Source: Variovorax sp. EL159
GTDB taxonomy: Bacteria; Pseudomonadota; Gammaproteobacteria; Burkholderiales; Burkholderiaceae_C
Direction: 5' to 3'
DNA: 64,000 nt
Assembly: GCF_900100965.1 (NCBI RefSeq)
Contig: NZ_FMUJ01000005.1
Span: forward strand, 558,001 to 622,000
Of this stretch, positions 24,512-33,116 are shown one piece after another. Made by a program: the position numbers and the translations under genes. The notes under the pieces are model-generated. The model saw only the letters and a list, made by a program, of their open reading frames with translations, was not told where the DNA came from and made no database searches. Position 1 is the stretch's first letter. Every line of letters starts with the position of its first letter.

Positions 24512-27079
24512 TCAGCCTGCCGCGATGCGCTGCGCGAGGTGAGCGAGCGCTTCCTCGACCTGATCGACCAGGATCAGCGAGAGGTCGCCTGGCTGCAGGC
24601 GGGCCAGCGCGGTGTCGATGGCGACGAATTCGCCGCGGATCTCGTCGATGTAGCGCGTGCGCGCCGCACCCTGCAGGCCCTGGCGCAGCAGCGCCATGAC
24701 TTCGCCGTCGGCACGGCCCCTTTGCGCCGCGTCCTGGTAGAGGATCACGTCGTCGAAGGCTTCGCCGAGGATGGCGGTCTGGTCGCGGATGTCGGAGTCG
24801 CGCCGGTCGCCCGCGCCGCTGATGACCACCGAGCGCTTATTGGCCGGCATGGTGTCGACGGCCGAGACCAGCGCGCGCATGGCGTCGGTGTTGTGGCCGT
24901 AGTCGGCGATCACGGTGGCGCCGCGGTAGTCCATGACGTTGAAGCGCCCCGGCACGCCGGCCGCGTCGTTCATGAAGCTCGCCAGGCCGCTGCGGATGGT
25001 GTCCCAGTCGAGGCCCACGGCCCAGGCCGCGGCCACCGAGGCCATCACGTTGTCGACCTGGAAGCCGATGGTGCCGTTGCGCGTGATCGGCACGTCGCGC
25101 AGCGCGATGCGCTCGCGCCACGAGCCTTCGGCGGCGACCAGCGTGTCTTGATCGACGTACACGGTGCGCTTGCCTTGTGCGCGGTGCGTGGCCATGACCG
25201 GGTGCATGCGGTCGGCGGTGAAGAAGATCACCTCGCCGGGGCAGCCCGACGCCATGGCCGCGACATTCACGTCGGCCGCGTTGAGCACCGCGTAGCCGTC
25301 GGCCGCCACGTTGCGCACGATGACGCGCTTGAGCACCGCGAGGTCTTCGACGGTGGTGATGTAGTTCAGGCCCAGGTGGTCGCCGCTGCCGATGTTGGTG
25401 ACCACGGCCACCTGGCAGCGGTCGAAGCCGAGGCCTTCGCGCAGCACGCCGCCACGGGCGACTTCGAACACGGCCGCATCGACGTCGGGGTGCATCAGCA
25501 CGTTGCGCGCGCTCTTGGGGCCGCTGCAGTCGCCGCTGTCGGTCTGCCGGCCGTCGACGTACACGCCGTCGGTGTTGGTCATGCCGGTGCGCAGACCGCT
25601 CGATGCAAGCAGGTGGTTGATGAGGCGCGCTGTGGTGGTCTTGCCGTTGGTGCCGGTGACCGCGACCACGGGGATGCGGCCGTCGTCGCCATGGGCGAAC
25701 AGCGTGTCCATCACCGCTTCGCCCACGGCGCGGCCACGGCCGAACGAGGGCGAGATGTGCATGCGCAGGCCCGGCGCGGCATTGACTTCGACCACGCCGC
25801 CGTGTTGTTCTTCGAGCGGGCGCAGCACGTTCTCGCAGACCATGTCGACGCCGCAGATGTGCAGGCCGACCATCTGCGCCGCATCGACCGCGCGCGCGGC
25901 CACTTCGGGGTGCACGGTGTCGGTCACGTCGGTGGCGGTGCCGCCGGTGGACAGGTTCGCGTTGTTGCGCAGCACCACGCGCTGGCCGCGCGCGGGCACG
26001 CTGTCGGGCGTGAGGCCCTGGGCTTCGAGCCGGCCGATCGCGATGTCGTCCAGGCGGATCTTGGTGAGCGACGTGGCGTGGCCCTCGCCGCGGCGCGGAT
26101 CGAGGTTGACCGTGTCGACCAGCTGGCGCACGGTGGCGCTGCCATCGCCGATCACCTGCGGCGGATCGCGCCGTGCGGCGGCCACGAGGCGGTCGCCGAC
26201 CACCAGCAGGCGGAAGTCGAAGCCGGGGAGAAATTTCTCGACCATCACCTCGCCGTACACGGCGGCCGAGTCGTAGGCCGCGAACAGCGCTTCGCGCGTG
26301 GTGATGTTGACCGTGACGCCCTTGCCCTGGTTGCCGTCCTGCGGCTTGACCACGACCGGCAGGCCGATTTCTTCGGCGGCGACCCAGCCGTCTTCGGCGC
26401 TGCTGACGGGGCGGCCCAGCGGCACCGGCACGCCGGCGGCGTTGAGCAGCTGCTTGGTCAGTTCCTTGTCTTGTGCGATCGACTCGGCCACGCCGCTGGT
26501 ACTGTCGATTTCGGCGGCCTGGATGCGGCGCTGCTTGGAGCCCCAGCCGAACTGCACAAGGCTGCCGCTCGTGAGGCGGCGATAGGGAATGCCGCGCGCC
26601 ACGGCCGCATCGACGATGGAGCCGGTGCTCGGGCCCAGGCGCTCGGATTCGTCCAGGTCGCGCAGCTCGGCAATGGCGGCGTCGGCGTCGAAGGGGGTGT
26701 CGGCCTGCGCGGCGGCGATCAGCGCTTCGGCCAGCGCCAGCGCGCGGCGGCCCACGGCCTCTTCGCTGTACTGCACGGTGACCTGGTAGACGCCTTCGTC
26801 CGTCGTGGGGGCTGTGTGGCCGTAGTTGATGGCACAGCCGGCCTGGGCCTGCAGCGCCACGGCGGCGTTTTCGAGCACATGGGCCAATGCCAGCGGCTGG
26901 CCCAGCACCATCGGGTGCAGCTCGCCGATGGTCGGGAAGCGGGCGCGCAGGCGGGCTTCGAAACCGGCCAGCTTGCTGATGGCGTTTTCATCGCCTTCGC
27001 AGGCGACGACCGCCTCGACCGCGGTGTGGCGGCTCCAGAGATTGGGCCCGCGAAGGGCGCGGATGCGGGTGACTTTCAT
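24512..27079 (-). CDS. cphA: Cyanophycin synthetase
   Basis: 855 aa. It polymerises Asp and Arg into cyanophycin (multi-L-arginyl-poly-L-aspartate) with ATP, forming cytoplasmic storage granules. N-domain (GPNLWS) about 1-160, ATP-grasp domain about 170-470 that adds Asp (VVVKPQDGNQGKGV, EVNAAPGLRMH), and C-terminal Mur-ligase-like domain that adds Arg, with an intact P-loop GTNGKTTT (Lys480). Length is typical of CphA1. It follows a second cyanophycin synthetase by 66 bp in the same operon. No cyanophycinase gene is present in the window. Confidence 0.93.
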   Translation of the reverse strand: MKVTRIRALRGPNLWSRHTAVEAVVACEGDENAISKLAGFEARLRARFPTIGELHPMVLGQPLALAHVLENAAVALQAQAGCAINYGHTAPTTDEGVYQVTVQYSEEAVGRRALALAEALIAAAQADTPFDADAAIAELRDLDESERLGPSTGSIVDAAVARGIPYRRLTSGSLVQFGWGSKQRRIQAAEIDSTSGVAESIAQDKELTKQLLNAAGVPVPLGRPVSSAEDGWVAAEEIGLPVVVKPQDGNQGKGVTVNITTREALFAAYDSAAVYGEVMVEKFLPGFDFRLLVVGDRLVAAARRDPPQVIGDGSATVRQLVDTVNLDPRRGEGHATSLTKIRLDDIAIGRLEAQGLTPDSVPARGQRVVLRNNANLSTGGTATDVTDTVHPEVAARAVDAAQMVGLHICGVDMVCENVLRPLEEQHGGVVEVNAAPGLRMHISPSFGRGRAVGEAVMDTLFAHGDDGRIPVVAVTGTNGKTTTARLINHLLASSGLRTGMTNTDGVYVDGRQTDSGDCSGPKSARNVLMHPDVDAAVFEVARGGVLREGLGFDRCQVAVVTNIGSGDHLGLNYITTVEDLAVLKRVIVRNVAADGYAVLNAADVNVAAMASGCPGEVIFFTADRMHPVMATHRAQGKRTVYVDQDTLVAAEGSWRERIALRDVPITRNGTIGFQVDNVMASVAAAWAVGLDWDTIRSGLASFMNDAAGVPGRFNVMDYRGATVIADYGHNTDAMRALVSAVDTMPANKRSVVISGAGDRRDSDIRDQTAILGEAFDDVILYQDAAQRGRADGEVMALLRQGLQGAARTRYIDEIRGEFVAIDTALARLQPGDLSLILVDQVEEALAHLAQRIAAG

Positions 27080-27145
27080 GGGGCTACGGCTCGGTTCGCG
27101 GATTCTGTGGGGCGGCGGCTGCCTCGGGCGAGGCGGCCGCGCGCG

Positions 27146-29398
27146 TCATGCAAGTTGGTGTTGAAGGGGGTGCTGCGACATCGGCTGCGTCTGCGACAGC
27201 TGTAGCGACGCCAGTGCGGCCTGCAGGTCGGCCTCGAAGGCCTCGACGCCGGCGCCGATCAGGTTCAGCGGAATGCCCATGGCCCAGGCGGCGGCCACGG
27301 CGGCCAGCAGGCTTTCGAGGCTCACGCCGGCGTGGGTCGCGCGCCAGACCGTCAGTCGGCCCAGGCCCGGCAGGAAGGATTCGCTGTGGCCGCTGGCCAG
27401 TACCACGCGGTCTTGCCGCACCAGCACGGCCTTGCCGCCGGCGGCCTGGTGCGCGGTCAGGGCGGCGGCCTGCGGGTCGGCGCCATACAGGATGACGGCG
27501 CCGTCGCACAGCGGCGCAAGGCCGGCCACGCGCGCGTCGTCGGCGTTCAGCACGGCCGTGCCTTCGCTGAGCACCACGTCGACCTGCGTGCGCAGCACCT
27601 TCACCATCTGGTCGCTCTCGGTGATGTCGTAGTCGGCCAGCGCTTCGGCGCCTTCGAGGTCGGTCACGACGCCGACTTCGCAGCGGTCGTAGGCCAGGCC
27701 GTCGCGCAGGATGGTCTCGGCGCCGTTCTCGATCACCACGGCCTCGACGGCGCGGTTCACCAGCAGGCGATGGCCGGCGTCCCAGTTGGCGCTGTCGCGC
27801 GCATCGACGCGGCGGCGTTCCAGGAAGAGGCCGTCGCGGCAGGCCAGGCCGGTGTGGCGGCCGCCCAGGTTGATCAGCCAGGCGATCAGGCGCGCCAGCA
27901 CGGCGGTGTCGCGCGAGCCGGCCACGCCGACCACGGGAATGCGGCCGGGCGCGTCGTTGGGGAACAGGTGGTCGCAGATGGCGCGGCCCACCGGGCGCGG
28001 CGAACCGACGGCCGGCTTCAGGTGCATCAGCAGGCCGGGGCCGGCGTTGACTTCGACGATCGCGCCGCCCTGCGGACCCAGCGGCTTGCTGATGTCGAGC
28101 GCCACCATGTCGATGCCGGCGATGTCCAGGCCGACCACGCGGGCGGCCAGCACGGCGGCGTGCGCGACTTCAGGGTGGACCTGGTCGGTGCAGTCGTTGG
28201 CCATGTTGCCGTTGCGCTGGATCGTGACCACGCGGCCGGCGGCGGGCACGGCCGCGCCGTCGAGGTCCTGGCGCTTGAGTTCGAGCTGCAGCTTGGCGTC
28301 GGTGGCCAGCACGATCAGGTCGAGCGGGAATTCTTCTTCGGCGCCGCGGCGCGGGTCGCTGTTGAGCTGCTTTTCGATGAGCTCGGCCACGGAGCTCTTG
28401 CCGTCGCCGGTCACGGTGATGATCTCGCCGCGCGCGGCCGCCACCACTTCGCCGCCCACCACCAGCAGGCGGTGCTCGTGGCCGCGGATGAAGCGCTCGA
28501 CCATCACGTCGCTGCCTTCGGGCTCGGCGACCGCGAAGGCGGCGATGACTTCCTCGCGCGTGGTCAGTTCGAGCGACACGCCGCGGCCATGGTTGGCGTC
28601 CGACGGCTTCACGACCACGGGCAGGCCGATGTCTTCGGCGGCTTCCCAGGCTTCTTCGGCATTGGCCACCACCTGGCCTTCAGGCACCGGCACGCCGCAG
28701 CTGGCCAGCAGGGACTTGGTCAGCTCCTTGTCGCTGGCGATCGATTCGCCGATGGCGCTGGTGTAGTCGGTCTCGGCGGTCCAGATGCGCTGCTGGTTGG
28801 CGCCGTAGCCCAGTTGCACGAGGTTGCCGCTGTTCAGGCGCATGTGCGGGATGCCGCGGTCGGTGGCGGCGCTCACGATGGCGGCGGTGCTCGGGCCGAG
28901 GTAGCAGTCTTCGACCTTGGCCTTGACCGCATCGACCGCCTTCTGCACGTCGGCAGCGGTGAACGGATCGTTGTTGATGGCGGCCATCAGCAGGCGGTGG
29001 CCTTCGGCCAGCGCCACGCGGGCCACCTGCTCGTCGCGTGCGCGGAACACCATGCGGTAGACGCCGTGCTCCGAAGTACTGCGGGTTTGCCCGAAGCCGG
29101 TCGGCATGCCGGCCAGGTTCAGAAGCTCGATGACGACGTGCTCGAGCACGTGGCCCGACCAGGTGCCTTCGGTCAGGCGCTGGATGAAGCCGCCGCGTTC
29201 ACCCACGCCGCAGTGGTGCTCGATCAGCGCCGGCAGCAGGCCGGTCAGGCGGTCGGTGAAGCCGTCGATCTTGTTGGAGGGGTAATCCTCCAGCAGGCCC
29301 AGGTCGAGCCAGACTTCGAGCACCGGACGGTAGGTCCAGAGGTTGGGGCCGCGCAAATAATTGATGCGCAGCAGGCGGATGTCGTCGAAACGGGTCAT
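27146..29398 (-). CDS. Cyanophycin synthetase-like protein with degenerate Mur P-loop (CphA')
   Basis: 750 aa from ATG 29398. The domain order is that of CphA: GPNLWTYRP N-domain, ATP-grasp domain with VVVKPSDANHGRGV and EVNAGPGLLMHLKP, and a C-terminal Mur-like domain. In the Mur domain the P-loop position reads VAGSRDTAVLAR (near 488-500) instead of GTNGKTT, so the Lys and Thr that hold ATP phosphates are gone. It is also ~100 residues shorter than CphA. The Asp-adding half looks functional and the Arg-adding half inactive. Many Burkholderiales carry such a cphA' first in the cph operon. Confidence 0.88.
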   Translation of the reverse strand: MTRFDDIRLLRINYLRGPNLWTYRPVLEVWLDLGLLEDYPSNKIDGFTDRLTGLLPALIEHHCGVGERGGFIQRLTEGTWSGHVLEHVVIELLNLAGMPTGFGQTRSTSEHGVYRMVFRARDEQVARVALAEGHRLLMAAINNDPFTAADVQKAVDAVKAKVEDCYLGPSTAAIVSAATDRGIPHMRLNSGNLVQLGYGANQQRIWTAETDYTSAIGESIASDKELTKSLLASCGVPVPEGQVVANAEEAWEAAEDIGLPVVVKPSDANHGRGVSLELTTREEVIAAFAVAEPEGSDVMVERFIRGHEHRLLVVGGEVVAAARGEIITVTGDGKSSVAELIEKQLNSDPRRGAEEEFPLDLIVLATDAKLQLELKRQDLDGAAVPAAGRVVTIQRNGNMANDCTDQVHPEVAHAAVLAARVVGLDIAGIDMVALDISKPLGPQGGAIVEVNAGPGLLMHLKPAVGSPRPVGRAICDHLFPNDAPGRIPVVGVAGSRDTAVLARLIAWLINLGGRHTGLACRDGLFLERRRVDARDSANWDAGHRLLVNRAVEAVVIENGAETILRDGLAYDRCEVGVVTDLEGAEALADYDITESDQMVKVLRTQVDVVLSEGTAVLNADDARVAGLAPLCDGAVILYGADPQAAALTAHQAAGGKAVLVRQDRVVLASGHSESFLPGLGRLTVWRATHAGVSLESLLAAVAAAWAMGIPLNLIGAGVEAFEADLQAALASLQLSQTQPMSQHPLQHQLA

Positions 29399-29537
29399 GC
29401 AAACGTTCGATGTGCTTTGGCCGAGCACCACGGCGCCTTCAAGCGCGCCCATGGCGATCGGTCAGAATCGGCGCCCGACAAAGGGCGCCATGACGCGGTC
29501 CATGCGGCCCGCGACGGGCAAGAGTCAGAGAAACACA
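29399..29537. promoter_or_regulatory. Divergent control region of the cyanophycin locus
   Basis: The 139-bp gap between cphA' and the divergent ABC transporter gene contains a perfect inverted repeat, GGCGCCC at 29470-29476 and GGGCGCC at 29483-29489, with a 6-nt spacer. It may be an operator that co-regulates both arms. No promoter elements are assigned. Confidence 0.3.
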
Positions 29538-31829
29538 ATGCAACATCACGATCCAGTCGGCACCCGGGAGGGCGGAACAGAGACGGCTTCAGAAGCTCTG
29601 AAAAACCGGCTCGCAGTCGCGGAAAACGTTCTGGTAATACTGTCGGTTGACCTCGACGACCAACTTCGCTTCGCTTCCGGCTTAGTCGCGCTGACTGACC
29701 AGCGGCTGATCGCCTGCGAACCCGGTGGCGAGTGGCGTGAGTGGCCGCTCACCGATCCGGCTCTCGAACTGCGCCTTTCCGACCACTCCGGGGTCGGAAC
29801 CCTCGATCTGACGGGGCCTGCCGGCCGGTTGGGCCGCTGGCGCTACACCCTGGCCAGCCAGGTGGCGGCCCTGCGCCTGCTCAAGCTTTTCGGCCAGCGC
29901 ACCACCGGTGTCGCCAAGGAGACACCCGAGGTCATCGACACCGTGGACGGCGACGACCCGGCCGCCGCCGATGCCGAACGCCAGTCCCCGCCCTCGACCT
30001 GGGTTTTGTTACGCCTTGGCCGTTTCGCAAAGCCGTACCGCAAGCAATTGATCGCCGGGTTTGTACTGACCCTGATCTCGACCGCCGCCACGCTGGTGCC
30101 GCCGTACCTGACCATCCCGCTGATGGACGACATCCTGATCCCGTTCCAGAACGGGCAGCAGATCGACTCGGGGCGCGTCGGGCTCTACCTGGGCGGCCTG
30201 CTGGGCGCCGCGCTGCTGGGCTGGGGGCTCGGCTGGGCCCGCACCTATCTGCTGGCGCTGGTGTCCGAGCGCATCGGCGCCGACCTGCGCACCACCACCT
30301 ACGAACACCTGCTGACGCTGCCGCTCGACTATTTCGGCGGCAAGCGCACCGGCGACCTGATGGCGCGCATCGGCTCCGAAACCGACCGCATCAACGTCTT
30401 CCTGTCGCTGCACGCGCTCGATTTCGCCAACGACGTGTTGATGATCGTGATGACCGCCGGCATCCTGATCTCCATCAACCCGCTGCTGGCCATGGTCACG
30501 CTGGTGCCGCTGCCCTTCATCGCCTGGATGATCCACGTCGTGCGCGACCGCCTGCGCACCGGCTTCGAGAAAATCGACCGCGTCTGGTCCGAGGTGACCA
30601 ACGTGCTGGCCGACACCATCCCCGGCATCCGCGTGGTGAAAGCCTTCGCACAGGAACGCCGCGAAGCCGAGCGCTTCCGCGTCGCCAACGCCTACAACCT
30701 GCAGGTCAACGACAAGCTCAACCGCACATGGTCGCTGTTCACGCCGACCGTGTCGCTGCTGACCGAAATCGGCCTGCTCGTGGTCTGGGCCTTCGGCATC
30801 TGGCAGGTGGCGCGCGGCAGCATCACCGTGGGTGTGCTCACCGCGTTCATCGCGTACATCGGGCGCTTCTACACGCGGCTCGACTCCATGAGCCGCATCG
30901 TGTCGGTCACGCAGAAGGCGGCGGCCGGCGCCAAGCGCATCTTCGACATCCTCGACCACGTGAGCAACGTGCCCGAGCCGGCCAACCCGGTGAAGGTCGA
31001 GCGCGTGCAGGGCCGCATCGAGATGAGCGGGCTGGGCTTCCGCTATGGCTCGCGCGCCGTCATCCACAACCTCGACCTCGTGATCGAGCCCGGCGAGATG
31101 ATCGGCCTTGTGGGCCACAGCGGCTCGGGCAAGAGCACGCTGGTCAACCTGATCTGCCGCTTCTACGACGTGACCGACGGCGCCATCAAGGTCGACGGCA
31201 CCGACATCCGCCGCTTTGCCGTGGCCGACTACCGGCGCCACGTGGGGCTGGTGCTGCAGGAGCCCTTCCTGTTCTTCGGCACCATCGCGCAGAACATCGC
31301 CTACGGCAAGCCCGACGCCACGCGCGAAGAGATCGTGGCGGCCGCGCGCGCCGCGCATGCGCACGACTTCATCCTGCGGCTGCAGCACGGCTACGACTCG
31401 CTGGTGGGCGAACGCGGGCAGGGCCTGTCGGGCGGCGAGCGCCAGCGCATCAGCATTGCGCGCGCGCTGCTGATCGACCCGCGCATCCTCATCCTCGACG
31501 AGGCCACCTCGGCCGTGGACACCGAGACCGAAAAAGAAATCCAGAAGGCGCTCGACAACCTCGTGCAGGGCCGCACCACCATCGCCATCGCGCACCGCCT
31601 GTCGACGCTGCGCAAGGCCGACCGGCTCGTGGTCATGGACCGCGGCGAAGTGGTCGAGGTCGGGCCGCACGACGCCTTGATGGCGAAGCAGGGCGCCTAC
31701 TGGCGGCTCTACCAGGCGCAATTGCGCCAGGGCGACGACGATGCAAGCGAAGGCGCCGCCGACGAGCGCGCGGGCGCGCAGGCGCCGCTGGTGATCAGCC
31801 ACGCAGCCCATCCGGCGGGGGACGCATGA
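29538..31829 (+). CDS. Cyanophycin-associated ABC transporter (exporter-type, fused permease/ATPase)
   Basis: 763 aa from ATG 29538. Residues ~1-155 form a distinctive cytoplasmic N-domain with no helices. An ABC_membrane domain with six helices (~165-440) and an ATPase domain follow, the latter with Walker A GHSGSGKST near 526-534, signature LSGGERQR, Walker B LILDEATS and IAHRLS switch. Overall it looks like a type IV homodimeric exporter. Divergence from cphA'/cphA and the following DUF1854 gene match the set annotated in Burkholderiales as cyanophycin-metabolism-associated. The transported substrate is unknown. Confidence 0.88.
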   Translation: MQHHDPVGTREGGTETASEALKNRLAVAENVLVILSVDLDDQLRFASGLVALTDQRLIACEPGGEWREWPLTDPALELRLSDHSGVGTLDLTGPAGRLGRWRYTLASQVAALRLLKLFGQRTTGVAKETPEVIDTVDGDDPAAADAERQSPPSTWVLLRLGRFAKPYRKQLIAGFVLTLISTAATLVPPYLTIPLMDDILIPFQNGQQIDSGRVGLYLGGLLGAALLGWGLGWARTYLLALVSERIGADLRTTTYEHLLTLPLDYFGGKRTGDLMARIGSETDRINVFLSLHALDFANDVLMIVMTAGILISINPLLAMVTLVPLPFIAWMIHVVRDRLRTGFEKIDRVWSEVTNVLADTIPGIRVVKAFAQERREAERFRVANAYNLQVNDKLNRTWSLFTPTVSLLTEIGLLVVWAFGIWQVARGSITVGVLTAFIAYIGRFYTRLDSMSRIVSVTQKAAAGAKRIFDILDHVSNVPEPANPVKVERVQGRIEMSGLGFRYGSRAVIHNLDLVIEPGEMIGLVGHSGSGKSTLVNLICRFYDVTDGAIKVDGTDIRRFAVADYRRHVGLVLQEPFLFFGTIAQNIAYGKPDATREEIVAAARAAHAHDFILRLQHGYDSLVGERGQGLSGGERQRISIARALLIDPRILILDEATSAVDTETEKEIQKALDNLVQGRTTIAIAHRLSTLRKADRLVVMDRGEVVEVGPHDALMAKQGAYWRLYQAQLRQGDDDASEGAADERAGAQAPLVISHAAHPAGDA

Positions 31830-32320
31830 CCGACATCACCACCACCAACAACACCACACAGGCCTTCGAACTCGACCGCGATGCCTTCGGCCGCCTCGTG
31901 CTGACCGACGCGCAGGGCGAGCGCCATGTCGGCGTGACGCCCGTGCGCGCCTTTCCGCTCAGCGCGCCCGGCGAGGGCTTGTCGCTGGTCGGCAGCGATG
32001 GACGCGAACTGGTCTGGATCGACCGCGTCGAGCTGCTTGCGGCACCGGCGCGCGCGCTGCTCGAACAGGAGCTGGCGGTGCGCGACTTCGCGCCCACGCT
32101 GCTGCGCCTGCATGGCGTGTCGAGCTTCGGCGTGCCCAGCACCTGGACCATCAGCACCGACCGTGGCGACACCACGTTCGTGCTCAAGGCCGAGGAAGAC
32201 ATCCGCCGGCTCGAAGGCGGTGCGCTGCTGATCGCCAGCGCGCATGGCGTGCAGTTCCGCATTCCCGATGTGAAGACGCTCGACCGGGCTTCGCGCAAGC
32301 TGCTCGAGCGCTTTCTCTGA
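31826..32320 (+). CDS. DUF1854 family protein, cyanophycin-associated
   Basis: 164 aa in a 4-bp ATGA overlap with the ABC transporter, so the two proteins are translationally coupled. Residues ~13-160 match the DUF1854 pattern (GERHVGVTPVRAFPLSAPGEGLSLV, WTISTDRGDTTFVLKAEEDIRRL, IPDVKTLDRASRKLLERFL). No signal peptide or membrane segment, so cytoplasmic. It may be a soluble accessory of the transporter or of granule metabolism; its biochemical role is not known to me. Confidence 0.87.
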   Translation: MTDITTTNNTTQAFELDRDAFGRLVLTDAQGERHVGVTPVRAFPLSAPGEGLSLVGSDGRELVWIDRVELLAAPARALLEQELAVRDFAPTLLRLHGVSSFGVPSTWTISTDRGDTTFVLKAEEDIRRLEGGALLIASAHGVQFRIPDVKTLDRASRKLLERFL

Positions 32321-32329
32321 CCCTCCAAC

Positions 32330-32362
32330 AAAAAAGCCCCGAGCCCTTTCAGGGGCCGGGGC
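32330..32362 (-). terminator. Intrinsic terminator of the phosphatase operon
   Basis: On the minus strand the stem GCCCCG/CGGGGC, extended by GCCC/GGGC around a short loop, is followed by six T (plus-strand A-run 32330-32335). It lies 48 bp past the last minus-strand gene and only 10 bp from the DUF1854 stop, so it may slow transcription from both sides. Confidence 0.75.
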
Positions 32363-32409
32363 CATGCGCGAAACACCGCGCAACACCATGCAATCGGGGC
32401 TGAACCCGG

Positions 32410-33108
32410 TCAGTCGAGCAGGTCGGAGTAGTCGCCGCGCTCGTAGCCTTCCACGGCCTTCCACGGCAGTGTCTTTGGCGCGGGGATGACCGAGGCGGTC
32501 ATCACATTGATCGACGTGCCGCGCGCATTGCGCTGCTCGATCTTGCGCGCGTAGCGGCCGGCCGTGTCCCAATCGATGCGCAGCGTGCCCGCGCCCTGCT
32601 GCAGCTCGTAGCGCTGCACGCCCTTGCCGGCCGTGCCGAGATTCTTCATGCGCGCCAGGCTGGCCGGATCGACCAGCCAGTACGAGTTGGCCCACGAGCC
32701 GCTGTAGCCGACGTTGCCGTAGTTGGCGGCATCGATCTCGATCAGCTTGCGCTGCTCGCGCAGCACCATGCCCACCTCCACCTTGCCGGCGGCATCGCGG
32801 CGCACCCACAGCGGGGCGGCCGTGTTGTCCGCGTGCGCATGGCCGATGTGCACCTTGCCCTCGCGGGCTTCGTGGTCGTGGTCTTCGCGCAGCGCGGGCG
32901 GCAGCTCGCGCTCGACCCACACCGAGCCGGCGCGGCGGAACATCAGGTCGGCGTAGCGGCTGTCGCGCTGCACGCCGTCCTTGCCGATCGACATCATGTG
33001 GTGCTGGATGCGCAGGTTCTGGTCGGGCGCCGCGGCATCGCCCGCGGCGCTGGCCGCCAGCGGGAAGGCCACCAGGGCCGTAGCCGCCAGCAGCGTCTTG
33101 AGTGTCAT
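32410..33108 (-). CDS. Exported His-rich protein of unknown function in the phosphatase operon
   Basis: 232 aa from ATG 33108. GTG 33120, four codons upstream, overlaps the phosphatase stop as GTGA and is a possible alternative start. Signal peptide ends near ASAAGDA. A His/Asp-rich segment REDHDHEAREGKVHIGHAHA lies near residues 70-90, suggesting metal binding. No domain recognised. Being third after two alkaline phosphatases, it may supply or sense the Zn or Mg they need, but that is inference. Confidence 0.75.
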   Translation of the reverse strand: MTLKTLLAATALVAFPLAASAAGDAAAPDQNLRIQHHMMSIGKDGVQRDSRYADLMFRRAGSVWVERELPPALREDHDHEAREGKVHIGHAHADNTAAPLWVRRDAAGKVEVGMVLREQRKLIEIDAANYGNVGYSGSWANSYWLVDPASLARMKNLGTAGKGVQRYELQQGAGTLRIDWDTAGRYARKIEQRNARGTSINVMTASVIPAPKTLPWKAVEGYERGDYSDLLD

Positions 33109-33116
33109 GGATGCCG

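Noticed and set aside
27332..29650. Long plus-strand open frame opposite cphA'
   Set aside because: Antisense to the conserved cyanophycin synthetase domains; product has no recognisable domain.
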